From Bordetella parapertussis (GTDB lineage: Bacteria > Pseudomonadota > Gammaproteobacteria > Burkholderiales > Burkholderiaceae_B): DNA of 64,000 nucleotides. The notes beneath the pieces are model-generated. The model saw only the letters and a list, made by a program, of their open reading frames with translations. It was not told where the DNA came from and did not search any database. Positions 1 to 10,514 of this stretch are shown one piece after another. The DNA lies in the NCBI GenBank assembly GCA_945865935.1, contig CAMBFI010000008.1, positions 1 to 64,000 on the forward strand. The letters run 5' to 3'. Position 1 is the first letter of the stretch, and every line of letters starts with the position of its first letter. The position numbers and the translations under genes were made by a program.

Positions 1-73
1 ATGTCAGCGGCCCTTCACTTCAATCATTTTGGCCTACGCAGAATGCTGCGAAGACCAGTCAGCATGCCAATAC

Positions 74-205
74 TCAGGCTTTCTTGACTTTTTCGAGCAT
101 CTTGAACACGCCTTTAGGAGCGTTGACGAACAGGCGCTTGAAGGCCTTGCCCAAGCAACGGCGCTCGAGAGTGTTGCGACGCGTACGTTTTGTTTCTGAA
201 GCCAT
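74..205 (-). CDS. Small basic protein of unknown function (43 aa)
   Basis: A short minus-strand reading frame of 43 residues begins MASETKRTRRNTLERRCLGK and ends MLEKVKKA. The ATG is preceded by GGAG seven bases upstream, a good ribosome binding site. It carries 14 Lys/Arg against 3 Glu, so it is strongly basic and could bind nucleic acid, although no family is recognised. It has one cysteine and no membrane segment. It lies divergent to the uvrA gene with about 100 bases between the two starts. The ribosome binding site, the clean ATG and the protein-like composition argue for a real gene, but its shortness leaves doubt. No function is proposed. Confidence 0.5.
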   Translation of the reverse strand: MASETKRTRRNTLERRCLGKAFKRLFVNAPKGVFKMLEKVKKA

Positions 206-307
206 AGCAATTCTCCGGTAGGGAACTGAGTATATTACCCTAAATTTGACCCGGTTATCGCCGCTTTCACCAACCCCAGCTTGGCTAGCCCGCTCTATGA
301 TTGCGAC

Positions 308-3300
308 ATGAACCCCACTATTCGCATTACTGGCGCGCGCCAGAACAACCTAAAAAACCTCGATATCACCCTCAATACAGGGGAGTTGACCGTTGTGACG
401 GGCGTGAGCGGCTCGGGCAAAAGCTCACTGGCCTTCGACACGCTCTATGCAGAAGGGCAGCGACGATACGTCGAAACCTTCTCCCCCTACGCGAGACAGT
501 TCCTGGACCGCATGGATAAGCCGGTGGTCGATAAGATTGAAGGCATCTTGCCCGCAATCGCCATTGATCAAACCAACCCAGTGCGCAGCTCGCGCAGCAC
601 GGTTGGCACAATGACCGAGCTCAATGATCATCTAAAACTACTGTTCGCGCGCGGAGCACAGTTGATGTGTCGTGGCTGCGGACTAGCGGTTTGCCGCGAC
701 AGCACCGCCTCAATCTTTAGCGCCGTCACTGACCGCGCGGCGAAGGCAAGCGACCCGAGACTTGTCATCACTTTCCCAGTCCAAGTACCGGCAAACTTTA
801 GCGAAGAAGAGGTCCGAGGCTTTTTAGATCAACAAGGTTATACCCGCGTCCACTCCGATGAAGGTCCAAGCCAAACAGCTGTGAGCGCACCAAGCACCGC
901 CGCGAAAGCGCCTGCGAAGTCCAGCAAGAAGAAGTCAGCAACCCTCTCTCCGACGTTACGAACCTTGCGCGTCGTGCAAGACCGCTTTCGTATGGCTGGG
1001 GCGGACACTTCGCGCGTCATGGAGGCCCTGGATATCGCTCTGAAAATGGGCAATGGCCTCATCGCTGTACACGCCCTCGATCAAGACGGGCAAGACACTG
1101 AAGTCTGGAAATTTAGCGACAAACTGCATTGCGCAGACTGCAATATCAGTTATAGCGATCCCCTGCCCAGCACGTTCTCGTTTAACTCACCCTTAGGCGC
1201 ATGCGAAGCCTGTCGAGGCTTTGGGCGCGTGATCGGCATTGACTTTGGCTTAGTCATCCCCGACGAGAACAAAACGCTGGAAGGCGGTGCGATCAAGCCG
1301 TGGCAAACGCCCAGCTACAAGGAATGCCAAGTTGAGCTCGAAAAATACGCCAAGCGGGCGAATGTATCGATCAACACACCATGGAAGCACTTACCCCCCG
1401 AGCATCAAGAGTGGGTCCTACACGGCGATCCCCTTTGGAAGGGCGGCAACCAAGCCTGGAAAACGCAGTGGTATGGCGTGCAACGCTTCTTTGACTGGCT
1501 CGAGACCAAGTCCTACAAAATGCACGTGCGCGTGCTGTTGTCAAAATACCGTAGCTACACGCCATGTCCGAGCTGCAAAGGCGCACGGCTCAAGCCTGAC
1601 GCGCTGCTGTGGCGCATTGATGGCAAGTCCGTCCGGGATTTGATGTTGACACCGATTGTGCAGCTGCGCGAATTCATCAGCAGTGTGAAGTTCGCCGGCA
1701 GCCTCGACGCAGCAATGGATCTGGTGCTGACTGAAGTCCGTGCGCGACTTAAATTTTTATGCGATGTGGGTCTTGGCTACCTCACACTCGATCGACAAAG
1801 TCGAACGCTATCTGGCGGCGAAGTACAACGTATCAATCTGACGACAGCCTTGGGTACCTCTCTGGTTAACACGCTCTTTGTGTTGGATGAGCCCTCGATC
1901 GGCCTGCATCCCAGAGATATCCACCGTATTGTCGAGGTGATGCATAGACTGCGCGACGCGGGTAACACCCTTGTTGTGGTCGAACACGATCCGCAAGTCA
2001 TGATCGCGGCCGATCGCGTGATCGATGTAGGTCCCGGACCTGGTGAACGCGGCGGTCAGATCGTGTTTGATGGCACCCCAGGTGCTTTAAAAGAAGCGCC
2101 CACCTTAACTGGCAAGTACATGGGTGGCCTATTGAAGGTCGAGGCGCCTCGACCACTGCCCGTGTCTCCCAACACGCCCCGGTTATTGCTCGAAGAGGTC
2201 ACCGCCAATAACCTTAAAAATGTGTCGATTGAAATTCCGCTGGGACGACTAGTTTGTGTGACGGGTGTCTCCGGGTCCGGCAAGTCGACGCTCATCCAAG
2301 ACGTGCTCTACCCAGGTTTGCTCAAAATCATGGGCAAACCCACCGAATCGCCCGGAGCCTTTGATCGCATACTCGGCGCGGAGCAACTCGCTGACGTCGT
2401 GATGGTCGATCAAGCTCAGATTGGAAAAACCGCACGCTCTAATCCCGCAAGCTATGTGGGCGCCTTCGATCCTATTCGCAAGCTGTTTGCGCAAGCGCCT
2501 GTAGCGCGTGAGCGTGGCTACACCGCCGGAACCTTTAGCTTCAACAGTGGCGATGGTCGTTGCCCGACCTGCGGCGGTACAGGTTTTGAACACGTCGAAA
2601 TGCAGTTCTTGTCTGACATCTACATACGTTGTCCTGACTGCGACGGTAAGCGCTTCCGACCCGAAGTGCGCGAAGTAGAAATCGAACACCTGGGACGACG
2701 CGCTTCGATCGATGCCGTCTTAGACATGACCGTCTCGGAAGCACTTGAATTTTTCAAAGGTCTACGCGATGTACAACTTGGTCTCGCCCCCTTGGCCGAC
2801 GTCGGCTTGGAATACGTCAAACTTGGTCAGCCCGTCCCAACGTTATCGGGTGGCGAGGCGCAGCGACTAAAATTAGCAGGGCATCTGGCCGAAGCGGCAC
2901 GCAGCGGAATCTCGACCGCCAAGCTTGCCAAAAAAGGTAGTTTGTTTTTATTTGACGAGCCCACCACAGGTCTGCATTTTGATGACGTGGCAAGATTGAT
3001 GCGCGCGTTTCGTAAGCTACTGGGTGCGGGCCACACCTTACTGATCATCGAACACAACCTGGATGTGATTCGTTCTGCGGACTGGGTGATCGATCTAGGC
3101 CCCGAGGGCGGCGATGCAGGCGGTGAAGTCATCGCGACCGGCAGCCCCGAAGACATTATGCAAGAGCCTCGGTCATACACGGGCGAGGCCTTGCGTGAAT
3201 ACGCCGTTGCCATGACACCCGATGCGATCGGCAGCACGCTGTCTGAGACCTCTGGCAAGCCCCTTCAGGCGGTGCTCAAAGAACGCCGCCGCGCGGCCAC

Positions 3301-5908
3301 CCAAATTGACATCTTGCACGCGCGCGAGCACAACTTAAAGAACATCAGCGTCAGTATCCCGCATGACAAGTTCACGGTGATCACGGGTGTCTCTGGATCT
3401 GGAAAGTCGACACTTGCCTTCGATATTCTGTTCAACGAGGGGCAACGCCGGTACCTCGAATCCTTAAACGCCTACGCGCGCGCCATCGTGCAGCCAGCGG
3501 GCAAACCGGATGTCGACGCAATCTTTGGCATACCACCCACGGTCGCGATCGAACAACGCACTAGCCGCGGGGGCCGCAAGTCCACTGTCGCCACCATGAC
3601 CGAAATTCATCACTTCCTGCGGCTGATGTACATGAAACTCGGCACACAGATGTGCCCGGACTGCCGCGTCAGTGTCGAGCCCCAAAGCGCAGATCAAATC
3701 GTGGCGCGAATTTTGCGCGATCACAAAGGTGAGCGCATCGGCCTCCTTGCGCCGCTCGTCACCGCGCGCAAGGGGTATTACACGGACCTCGCAAAATGGG
3801 CAGCAGGCAAAGGCTTTACGCATTTGCGTGTCGACAATGCCTTTATCGGCACTGCGAAATGGCCGCGCTTGGATCGCTTTAAAGAGCACAACATTGAATT
3901 GCCCGTCTGCGATCTCGTCGTCGAAGCAAAAAATGAAACAGTCTTGCGTGAAGGCGTTCGTAGCGCGCTCGAACACGGCCAAGGCGTCATGAGCGTGATC
4001 TGGCCGCTCGACAAGCTGCACAGCGACATGGCAGCCGTACTTGAGCAAACACACTTCTCCGTCAAGCGCGCTTGCCCCAGTTGTGGAACAAGCTTTCCCG
4101 AGCCAGATCCAAGAATGTTCTCGTACAACTCCAAACATGGCTGGTGTACGGGCTGCTTTGGTACCGGACTTCAACTACAAGGCTTCGACGCAGAGCAAAC
4201 TGGCGAAGAAAATGCGTGGAACGCGTCGTATGAAGGCGAAACACGCGTGTGCGTGCAGTGCGACGGCGCGCGACTCAATCCCGTATCGCGTTCTGTGCTT
4301 TGGCGCGAAAAATCGATTGCCGAGCTTGCGGGTCTGGCCGTATCGGATGCGCACACGTTCTTTACCGGGCTCGTATTGCGCGGGCGTGATGCAGACATTG
4401 CACGAGACATCCTCAGCGAAATCCGCGGACGCCTTCAGTTTATGCAGGAAGTAGGCTTAGGCTATCTGGCCCTGGATCGGGCAGCACCTACCTTGTCGGG
4501 CGGAGAAGCACAGCGCATCAGACTCGCTGCGCAACTTGGCTCAAACATGCAGGGAGTCTGCTATGTGTTGGATGAACCGACGATCGGTTTGCATCCTCGT
4601 GACAACCGCATTTTGTTAGGGGCCCTGTCGAAACTGGAGAAAAACGGAAACACCCTGGTCGTCGTCGAGCACGATGACGATACGATTCGACGCGCCGAGC
4701 ATGTGATTGACATTGGCCCGGGGGCCGGTGTGCGCGGAGGGCGTGTGGTCGCACAAGGCACGCTGCAAGACTTGATGAACGCTCCTGAATCAACGACCGG
4801 TCGATACCTACGTGAGCCGCTCAAGCACCCGCTTCAACCGCGTCGTCCCATCACGAAAGACCTGGCCATGTTGACAGTCAAGGGTGCCAAGCTGCATAAC
4901 CTGCGACATGTCGATGCGCGTTTTCCAATTGGTCGATTAAGCGTTGTCACAGGGGTATCCGGCTCCGGCAAATCAACACTGGCGCGCGAGGTGTTGCTCG
5001 ATAATTTATCGGTGGCACTTTCCGTACGTGGGACGCCTGCCTGGAAGGGCTGCGAGGACATCACAGGTTGGCAAGCGCTTGACCGCGTGTTGGAAGTGGA
5101 TCAAACACCGATTGGAAAGACTCCGCGCTCCTGTCCTGCCACCTATATTGGTTTCTGGGATGACGTACGCAAGCAGTTCGCCGATACCAATGAGGCGCGC
5201 ATCAGGGGTTGGGGCGCTGGTCGCTTCTCTTTCAACACCGGCGATGGACGCTGCCCCATTTGTGAAGGTCAAGGCATGCGAACTCTCGAAATGAGTTTCC
5301 TGCCAGATATCAAAGTGCCCTGCGATGCATGCCGCGGCGCGCGGTTCAACACAGACACGCTCGCCGTGCGCATGCGAGACAAACATGCGGGCGAAGTGCT
5401 CACCATGGAAGTCGATGACGCGATCGGCTACTTTGCAGCCCACCCAAAGATTCGACATCCGCTTGAGCTGATGCAAGATGTGGGTCTGGGCTACCTGACG
5501 CTGGGGCAACCTTCTCCGACACTGTCGGGTGGTGAGGCCCAACGGATCAAACTCGTCACCGAGCTGGCCAAAGCCCGTATGACAGAAGGCGTGATCACGA
5601 CAGGCCGGGCCTCCCGTTTGCCGCATACTCTCTACGTTCTGGACGAACCGACCGTTGGCCTTTCCATGGCAGACGTAGAAAAACTCATTCGCGTACTGCA
5701 TCGCCTCGTCGAGGCGGGCAACACTGTCGTCGTGATCGAGCACAACCTAGATATCATCGCCGAGGCAGACTGGCTACTCGACCTTGGCCCCGAAGGGGGC
5801 TCGGGTGGCGGCCGTCTTGTGATCGAGGGAACGCCTGAACAAGTCGTCAATGCCCGCAAACGCTCGCATACTGGCGAAGTTTTACATGAGTTCTTGACAC
5901 GCACATGA
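308..5908 (+). CDS. uvrA: Double-length UvrA (two fused UvrA copies, four ABC ATPase modules)
   Basis: Homologue of UvrA, the DNA damage sensor of nucleotide excision repair, but 1866 residues instead of about 940. The protein contains two complete UvrA-like halves. Walker A motifs GVSGSGKS lie near residues 32, 652, 1026 and 1548, and signature motifs LSGGE near 500, 845, 1396 and 1738, giving four ATPase modules. Cys-x2-Cys zinc-binding pairs occur in both halves (for example CADC, CPSC, CPTC and CPDC in the first). The second half keeps a well-formed region matching the UvrB-binding domain; in the first half this region contains a low-complexity Ala/Ser/Lys-rich stretch near residues 190-215. 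I chose ATG 308 over the in-frame TTG at 281 because homology starts at [15 protein letters not shown]; neither start has a strong ribosome binding site. The stop overlaps the pabB start (ATGA). Long UvrA paralogues are known in some proteobacteria, where a normal-length uvrA usually exists elsewhere. Whether this one acts in repair or in another process is not settled by the sequence. Confidence 0.93.
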   Translation: MNPTIRITGARQNNLKNLDITLNTGELTVVTGVSGSGKSSLAFDTLYAEGQRRYVETFSPYARQFLDRMDKPVVDKIEGILPAIAIDQTNPVRSSRSTVGTMTELNDHLKLLFARGAQLMCRGCGLAVCRDSTASIFSAVTDRAAKASDPRLVITFPVQVPANFSEEEVRGFLDQQGYTRVHSDEGPSQTAVSAPSTAAKAPAKSSKKKSATLSPTLRTLRVVQDRFRMAGADTSRVMEALDIALKMGNGLIAVHALDQDGQDTEVWKFSDKLHCADCNISYSDPLPSTFSFNSPLGACEACRGFGRVIGIDFGLVIPDENKTLEGGAIKPWQTPSYKECQVELEKYAKRANVSINTPWKHLPPEHQEWVLHGDPLWKGGNQAWKTQWYGVQRFFDWLETKSYKMHVRVLLSKYRSYTPCPSCKGARLKPDALLWRIDGKSVRDLMLTPIVQLREFISSVKFAGSLDAAMDLVLTEVRARLKFLCDVGLGYLTLDRQSRTLSGGEVQRINLTTALGTSLVNTLFVLDEPSIGLHPRDIHRIVEVMHRLRDAGNTLVVVEHDPQVMIAADRVIDVGPGPGERGGQIVFDGTPGALKEAPTLTGKYMGGLLKVEAPRPLPVSPNTPRLLLEEVTANNLKNVSIEIPLGRLVCVTGVSGSGKSTLIQDVLYPGLLKIMGKPTESPGAFDRILGAEQLADVVMVDQAQIGKTARSNPASYVGAFDPIRKLFAQAPVARERGYTAGTFSFNSGDGRCPTCGGTGFEHVEMQFLSDIYIRCPDCDGKRFRPEVREVEIEHLGRRASIDAVLDMTVSEALEFFKGLRDVQLGLAPLADVGLEYVKLGQPVPTLSGGEAQRLKLAGHLAEAARSGISTAKLAKKGSLFLFDEPTTGLHFDDVARLMRAFRKLLGAGHTLLIIEHNLDVIRSADWVIDLGPEGGDAGGEVIATGSPEDIMQEPRSYTGEALREYAVAMTPDAIGSTLSETSGKPLQAVLKERRRAATQIDILHAREHNLKNISVSIPHDKFTVITGVSGSGKSTLAFDILFNEGQRRYLESLNAYARAIVQPAGKPDVDAIFGIPPTVAIEQRTSRGGRKSTVATMTEIHHFLRLMYMKLGTQMCPDCRVSVEPQSADQIVARILRDHKGERIGLLAPLVTARKGYYTDLAKWAAGKGFTHLRVDNAFIGTAKWPRLDRFKEHNIELPVCDLVVEAKNETVLREGVRSALEHGQGVMSVIWPLDKLHSDMAAVLEQTHFSVKRACPSCGTSFPEPDPRMFSYNSKHGWCTGCFGTGLQLQGFDAEQTGEENAWNASYEGETRVCVQCDGARLNPVSRSVLWREKSIAELAGLAVSDAHTFFTGLVLRGRDADIARDILSEIRGRLQFMQEVGLGYLALDRAAPTLSGGEAQRIRLAAQLGSNMQGVCYVLDEPTIGLHPRDNRILLGALSKLEKNGNTLVVVEHDDDTIRRAEHVIDIGPGAGVRGGRVVAQGTLQDLMNAPESTTGRYLREPLKHPLQPRRPITKDLAMLTVKGAKLHNLRHVDARFPIGRLSVVTGVSGSGKSTLAREVLLDNLSVALSVRGTPAWKGCEDITGWQALDRVLEVDQTPIGKTPRSCPATYIGFWDDVRKQFADTNEARIRGWGAGRFSFNTGDGRCPICEGQGMRTLEMSFLPDIKVPCDACRGARFNTDTLAVRMRDKHAGEVLTMEVDDAIGYFAAHPKIRHPLELMQDVGLGYLTLGQPSPTLSGGEAQRIKLVTELAKARMTEGVITTGRASRLPHTLYVLDEPTVGLSMADVEKLIRVLHRLVEAGNTVVVIEHNLDIIAEADWLLDLGPEGGSGGGRLVIEGTPEQVVNARKRSHTGEVLHEFLTRT

Positions 5909-7053
5909 CGCATTGTCGTTTTGAAGACCGACTAAACGGCGAGGCTCGGGTCTTGACGAACCCACTGTATCGTATTGAGGTGCGTGCTCAAGACGAGTTG
6001 CCCGACGCATTCGCACGCATCACGCAAGCCCAACGCGCCGGCCACTGGATCGCCTTATTACTAGACTACGAGCTAGGCGAGTGGTTTGAACCGCAGCTCG
6101 CCACGCACGCCGCCAGCACTCACCCTGAACGCGCGCAGGCGACGACACCACGCCTCACTGCTCTGGTGTTCGAGGACATGACGCTTGAGGCGCCTTGGCC
6201 TGAGTTGACACCACAAGACGCACAACACCCCTCGGCAAGTATCGACAGCGTGACCCCCCTTCTTTCAAAGCAGGCCTATGTAGAACGCCTTCATCAAATT
6301 CGTCAATGGATTGCCGAAGGCGAGGTCTATCAGATCAACGCTACGTTTCCGATGGCCGTAAAGACGCGCGGTGATCCCGCATCGCTTTACACGCGCATTG
6401 CAGCCAAGCATCCTGTGGGGCACGCGGCGTTTATTGAAGATGGTGCCCGCACCGTGCTGTCCTTCTCACCTGAATTATTTTTGGCCCGAACCGGTGACTG
6501 TTTGACCACCCGGCCCATGAAAGGTACCGCACCACGCTCCACCGATGCCGCGCAAGACCACGCGTTTAGGCAAGGCTTGGTAGCCAGCGCGAAAAATCGC
6601 GCCGAGAACCTCATGATCGTGGACCTATTACGCAATGACCTGGGCCGTGTCGCCATCCCCGGCAGCGTCACCGCAAACCCTCTGTTCTCGCTTGAAAAGT
6701 ACCCCTCAGTTTGGACGATGACATCGACTGTGCAAGCGCGTATTGCGCACAGCACAAACCTAGAGACGATTTTAAAAGCCCTCTTCCCCTGTGGCTCTGT
6801 CACAGGTGCCCCAAAAATTGCCGCGATGCGACGCATTCAAGAAACTGAGGCCGCAGCGCGCGAGCTGTACTGCGGAAGCGTGGGTTGGCTAGCACCCAAT
6901 GGGGACTTTTCGTTGAATGTGGCGATTCGTACCTTGGTGCTCAATGCGCAGAACGGCACGGGCCTCTATCATGTCGGTGGAGGTATCGTCTATGATTCCG
7001 CCCCCGAGCAAGAGTGGGAAGAATGCCACTGGAAGGCACGCATACTCGCTTAA
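5905..7053 (+). CDS. pabB: Aminodeoxychorismate synthase component I (PabB)
   Basis: Converts chorismate to 4-amino-4-deoxychorismate, the first step of p-aminobenzoate and folate synthesis, using ammonia from a PabA glutaminase not present here. The 382-residue protein has the chorismate-binding core in order: PVGHAAF (about 142-148 onward in the fold), SFSPELFLAR, the active-site motif RPMKGTAPR with Lys206, ENLMIVDLLRNDLG, and GSVTGAPK. It is shorter than PabB-PabC fusion proteins (about 600 residues) common in this order; the lyase is instead a separate gene 13 bases downstream. The start ATG overlaps the uvrA stop by four bases, so translation may be coupled, an unusual neighbour for a folate gene. 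TrpE is an alternative anthranilate-synthase relative, but the MKGT motif and the following pabC favour PabB. Confidence 0.9.
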   Translation: MTHCRFEDRLNGEARVLTNPLYRIEVRAQDELPDAFARITQAQRAGHWIALLLDYELGEWFEPQLATHAASTHPERAQATTPRLTALVFEDMTLEAPWPELTPQDAQHPSASIDSVTPLLSKQAYVERLHQIRQWIAEGEVYQINATFPMAVKTRGDPASLYTRIAAKHPVGHAAFIEDGARTVLSFSPELFLARTGDCLTTRPMKGTAPRSTDAAQDHAFRQGLVASAKNRAENLMIVDLLRNDLGRVAIPGSVTANPLFSLEKYPSVWTMTSTVQARIAHSTNLETILKALFPCGSVTGAPKIAAMRRIQETEAAARELYCGSVGWLAPNGDFSLNVAIRTLVLNAQNGTGLYHVGGGIVYDSAPEQEWEECHWKARILA

Positions 7054-7066
7054 TCCTGCAGACACC

Positions 7067-7732
7067 ATGACAACCTCGCCGCCTGACCTGATCGAAACCA
7101 TGCACGCCGATGATGCTGGCCTCATTGATTTGATGCCAGAGCATTTAGCGCGTCTGGCGCACTCTGCAAGCGCTCTTGGCTATTCTTACCCAGGCGATCT
7201 CGCAGTCATGCAAGCGATTCAAACCGCTTGCTCAGACCACACAGGAATCTCGCGGCGGGTCAGGCTGCTGCTGAACCAGTCAGGTGCGCTATCGGTGCAG
7301 GCTGTGCCACTTGGCGCACTCGTTGGGTCACCGTTGATCGGGCTCTCTGCGCTCGTGCTCAAGAGCACCGAGCCGCTACTACAACACAAAACCACACACC
7401 GGCCTTGGTATGACGCCACCACTGTATGGCTCAGCACACACAGCGCGTATTTTGATCAGATTTTTGTAAATGAACGTCAAGAGTTGTGCGAAGGAAGTCG
7501 CTCAAACATCTACCTGCTCAAACAAGGGGTGTGGCTCACGCCGCCGCTGGCTTCCGGTTTGCTGGGGGGGACGATGCGCACGCGCCTGCTAGATGCAGGT
7601 CAGGTGCAGGAAGCCGTCCTGCACCTGAGCGACTTGCCCGACGCGCAAGCAGTCCGTCTCTCGAACGGCCTGCGCGGCTGGTTTGATGTGAAGCCTGATG
7701 CCTCACTCCTTCCAGGGCATGTCCTTCCATAA
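7067..7732 (+). CDS. pabC: Aminodeoxychorismate lyase (PabC)
   Basis: Class IV PLP enzyme expected to split 4-amino-4-deoxychorismate into p-aminobenzoate and pyruvate. The 221-residue protein starts MTTSPPDLIETMHADD. It has the fold-IV lysine region HKTTHRPWYD (Lys108, probable PLP Schiff base) and the motif CEGSRSNIYL that binds cofactor phosphate. It is somewhat shorter than E. coli PabC (269 residues) and resembles the C-terminal half of PabB-PabC fusions. The reading frame stays open further upstream, but the start at 7067 follows the pabB stop by 13 bases and begins at the homologous N-terminus. The 3' end overlaps the convergent Bug gene by 30 bases. Confidence 0.85.
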   Translation: MTTSPPDLIETMHADDAGLIDLMPEHLARLAHSASALGYSYPGDLAVMQAIQTACSDHTGISRRVRLLLNQSGALSVQAVPLGALVGSPLIGLSALVLKSTEPLLQHKTTHRPWYDATTVWLSTHSAYFDQIFVNERQELCEGSRSNIYLLKQGVWLTPPLASGLLGGTMRTRLLDAGQVQEAVLHLSDLPDAQAVRLSNGLRGWFDVKPDASLLPGHVLP

Positions 7733-8683
7733 TTGCTGCAACATCTTTTCTGTATCCGCTAGTTCTTTTGCGTACGCAGGCGGTGCCAGATAACGGATTG
7801 GTGCAAACAACTCACCCGCTTTTTTGATGTACTCAGGATCTGCAGCAGCCTGGGCAACAGCCTTGACTAAGCGCTCGCGAATCTCAGGTGGCAAGCCCTT
7901 AGGTGCTGCCAAGCCGCGCAGCGAGGCGCTTTCCATGTTGTAGCCCTGTTCCGCAAACGTTGCAGTATCAGGTGCCAATACTGTTCTCTTCAGTGACATC
8001 TGACCAATCATGCGCATCGGTGAGCCGCCCTTGATGTAAGCAAGCGCCTCGCCAACGTTGATCGCACCGACCACCAACTGACCACTGACAACGGCGGCGC
8101 GCGTTTCACCCGATCCTTTGTAGGGTACGTGGGTCAACTTCACACCCGCAGCTTTCTCAAAGAACAACATCGCAAGGTGGTCATCTGAGCCGACACCCGT
8201 GGACCCGACGGTTACCTTGCCGGGATTCGCTTTGGCATAAACGACCAAGTCCTTCAGTGTTTTGAACTCGCTCGACGTATTCACCGTAAAGGCACCGGGA
8301 TCATCAATCAAATTGCCAATCAAATCGTATTCCTTCCAGTGAAAGGTCGACTGACGCTCAATCGGAATCGAGATCAAGTTAGGTGTATTCAAAAAGCCAA
8401 TGGTGTAGCCATCAGGCGCGGACTTGGCCAGTTCAGCAAAACCGATACCACCGCCCGCACCGGCCTTGTTAGACACAACAATACGTGCATTGTTACCCAA
8501 ATGTTTTTCGATATAGGGCGCGATCAGCCGCCCAACGAGGTCTGTGCCACCACCTGGTGCGTAGGCAATGATCATCGTGATGGGCTTGTTCGGATACTGG
8601 GCTTGCGCGCCAGTTGACCAAGCCAAGGCGGTCAGCAAAACCAACCCTGTTAGACGACTAAATTTATGGATGAAACGAGTCAT
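7703..8683 (-). CDS. Bug-family (TctC) periplasmic solute-binding protein
   Basis: Periplasmic receptor of the tripartite tricarboxylate transporter class; such proteins bind small carboxylates or related acids. It has 326 residues with an N-terminal signal peptide (MTRFIHKF, a hydrophobic stretch, cleavage expected after AQA before QYPNKPI). Family motifs include IAYAPGGGTD, APDGYTIGF and HVPYKGSGE. ATG 8683 has AAAGGAG five bases upstream; an in-frame GTG at 8689 is less suitable. It is the last gene of a minus-strand group with a 2-hydroxyacid dehydrogenase, an RraA-like protein and an alpha-hydroxy-acid oxidase, so its ligand is probably a hydroxy- or oxo-acid (inference). No TctA or TctB membrane subunit lies nearby. 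The 3' end runs 30 bases into pabC on the opposite strand. Confidence 0.88.
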   Translation of the reverse strand: MTRFIHKFSRLTGLVLLTALAWSTGAQAQYPNKPITMIIAYAPGGGTDLVGRLIAPYIEKHLGNNARIVVSNKAGAGGGIGFAELAKSAPDGYTIGFLNTPNLISIPIERQSTFHWKEYDLIGNLIDDPGAFTVNTSSEFKTLKDLVVYAKANPGKVTVGSTGVGSDDHLAMLFFEKAAGVKLTHVPYKGSGETRAAVVSGQLVVGAINVGEALAYIKGGSPMRMIGQMSLKRTVLAPDTATFAEQGYNMESASLRGLAAPKGLPPEIRERLVKAVAQAAADPEYIKKAGELFAPIRYLAPPAYAKELADTEKMLQQLWKDMPWKE

Positions 8684-8783
8684 ACACACTCCTTTTATTT
8701 TTTATGCTGCTGCCGCGTTGTGTTCCGTTTTTTCTACAGCCAAAGTGAATATAAAGCCCTTCCGTCGCCTTGGGTGTTATGAC

Positions 8784-9809
8784 TTACCCGAACATCTTTT
8801 TGTAACGTTCGGCGAATACGGGCCAAACCTCGGGATTCGCCATGCGCGGCGCACGCTCGCACCGTAACAGCCCCTCGATTTGTTCGGCACCCATGCGTGC
8901 TGCATTGCGGCGCGCCTCATGCGTGACCCCTGCAGTGTGATAGGTGGCCGTAACATTTGGCAAAGACAGCAGAGGGTTGTCGACCGCAGGTGGCTCGACC
9001 GTCCAAACGTCTAGTCCGGCACCAGACAAATGCTTGTCGCGCAATGCCTCAGCCAGCGCGTTCTCATCATGAATCCCGCCGCGCGCCGTAGAAAGGAACA
9101 CAGCACCTTTCTTCATCGCACGAAACTGCTGCGCCCCAAACAGATTCAGTGTTTCAGGGGAGCGCGGGCAGTGCACGGACACCACGTCGGACTGGGTCAC
9201 GAGCTGCTCAAAACTGACTGGTGTAGCGCCACGCTTACCGATTTCATCATCGGTCAGTTTTGGATCACACCCAATCACTTGCATGCCAAACGCCTTGGCC
9301 AGATGTGCAACGCGTCTGCCGATATTGCCCACTCCGACGATACCGATCGTCAGGCCTTTGACTTCGTTTCCCATCAGATCTTCACGCGTCGTGTAAGCAT
9401 TCGCGCGCATCACACGATCGGACTCTGCAATGCGATGCTTCACCGACAACAGCAAACCGATGGCATGCTCGGCCACAGAGTCGGCATTGCAACTGGATTG
9501 ATTCACAACCAACACGCCATGGCGGTTACACGCCTCGAGGTCAATCGGATCAAAACCCGCACCTGATGCGGAGGCGCAGAGCAGGTTTGGCAACTGTTTA
9601 AGCAGCTCTTCGCCAAGCCACCATTGTTTTGGCACCTCGTCGCGTGCAGCGCAAATATGATAGATCTGCGCCTCCTTGAGTGCCGCCAACGTCTTTTTTT
9701 CGTCGTCAGCGTACCGGCATATCGTCAAATCAATATCTTTAAATTTGGCGAGATGCTGATCAAAAACAGGGTTGATCCAAAAATCGAAGCGAACAACCTT
9801 TTTCTTCAT
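8784..9809 (-). CDS. D-isomer-specific 2-hydroxyacid dehydrogenase
   Basis: NAD(P)-dependent oxidoreductase interconverting a 2-hydroxy acid and a 2-oxo acid. The 341-residue protein has the Rossmann motif GVGNIG at 159-164 and the family catalytic triad Arg243 (STARGG), Glu272 (VEPP) and His291 (YHTAG). The exact substrate (glyoxylate/hydroxypyruvate, phosphoglycerate-like or other) is not determined. The start at 9809 overlaps the stop of the upstream RraA-like gene as ATGA, indicating translational coupling; an upstream in-frame start would lie inside that gene. With the adjacent FMN oxidase, aldolase-like protein and Bug receptor it probably belongs to a hydroxy-acid catabolic operon. Confidence 0.9.
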   Translation of the reverse strand: MKKKVVRFDFWINPVFDQHLAKFKDIDLTICRYADDEKKTLAALKEAQIYHICAARDEVPKQWWLGEELLKQLPNLLCASASGAGFDPIDLEACNRHGVLVVNQSSCNADSVAEHAIGLLLSVKHRIAESDRVMRANAYTTREDLMGNEVKGLTIGIVGVGNIGRRVAHLAKAFGMQVIGCDPKLTDDEIGKRGATPVSFEQLVTQSDVVSVHCPRSPETLNLFGAQQFRAMKKGAVFLSTARGGIHDENALAEALRDKHLSGAGLDVWTVEPPAVDNPLLSLPNVTATYHTAGVTHEARRNAARMGAEQIEGLLRCERAPRMANPEVWPVFAERYKKMFG

Positions 9810-10477
9810 TTCAGCACACCCTTGGCGCGCAGGCTTTGGTCCACCCACTTACGATCCAACGTGCCTTTGGCGATTTGTTTCAGAATGTCCTTTTCTTTCT
9901 TTTCAACGGCCATCACCAACGCGGCCAACTCGTCGGCAATACCCGGACGAATAGCGAAGACACCATCATGGTCGCCAACAATAATGTCACCAGGGTGCAC
10001 GACCATGCCGTCGACCGAGACCGTGACGTTGATTTCACCAGGACCTTCTTTGTAGGGGCCACGATGAGAAATCGCACGCGCAAAAACCGGGAAGCTGCTT
10101 TTGCCAAGGCTCTCAACGTCGCGGATTGGACCGTCAATCACAAAGCCTGCAATTTTTTTACTCGCAGCAAGTGTGGACATGATCTCGCCAATGATCGCAT
10201 TGCGTTGCAGACCGCCCGCATCCACTACGATCACATCGCCAGGTGCAGCCATGTCAATCGCTTTGTGCACCATTAAGTTATCGCCAGGCGCAGTTTTGAC
10301 TGTGAAGGCACGTCCTAGAATTCGACCACCCTTGTGAAACGGGCGCAGATCAACCGTGCCGTTTGTACGGCTCATCACGTCACTAATGTTTGCGACTGCA
10401 AGCTTGGCAAACTTCTTCAATGTTGCATTGCTGACAGTGTGCTTGTGGGTGTTGATTGAAAATCCGAGGTTAGACAT
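9806..10477 (-). CDS. RraA-fold protein, probable HMG/CHA aldolase or oxaloacetate decarboxylase
   Basis: Member of the RraA / 4-hydroxy-4-methyl-2-oxoglutarate aldolase family: class II metal-dependent enzymes that cleave 4-carboxy-4-hydroxy-2-oxo acids to pyruvate and often decarboxylate oxaloacetate. The 223-residue protein retains the likely metal and substrate residues Gly97-Glu98 and the motif DGPIRD at 115-120 (Arg119, Asp120). Its context, between an alpha-hydroxy-acid oxidase and a D-2-hydroxyacid dehydrogenase and coupled to the latter by a four-base overlap, favours a catabolic enzyme over the RNase E inhibitor role described for E. coli RraA. A GGAG sequence five bases before ATG 10477 supports the start. 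Confidence 0.85.
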   Translation of the reverse strand: MSNLGFSINTHKHTVSNATLKKFAKLAVANISDVMSRTNGTVDLRPFHKGGRILGRAFTVKTAPGDNLMVHKAIDMAAPGDVIVVDAGGLQRNAIIGEIMSTLAASKKIAGFVIDGPIRDVESLGKSSFPVFARAISHRGPYKEGPGEINVTVSVDGMVVHPGDIIVGDHDGVFAIRPGIADELAALVMAVEKKEKDILKQIAKGTLDRKWVDQSLRAKGVLK

Positions 10478-10514
10478 AGTGACTCCACATAAAATGTAAA
10501 AAAGAGAATGGGGT

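Noticed and set aside
1-87. Plus-strand frame MSAALHFNHFGLRR... at the left edge
   Set aside because: Only 29 codons, overlaps the small minus-strand gene's end, and could be a fragment of a gene outside the window; cannot be supported.
281-307. TTG 281 as the uvrA start
   Set aside because: Adds nine residues without homology and has no better ribosome binding site; ATG 308 begins the conserved N-terminus.
3464-4174. 236-codon minus-strand open frame inside the long uvrA gene
   Set aside because: Fully antisense to well-conserved UvrA sequence, no ribosome binding site or family resemblance; GC-rich coding DNA commonly leaves such frames open.
5006-5743. 245-codon minus-strand open frame inside uvrA
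   Set aside because: Antisense shadow of the fourth ATPase module; composition (His/Arg/Cys-rich) is not protein-like.
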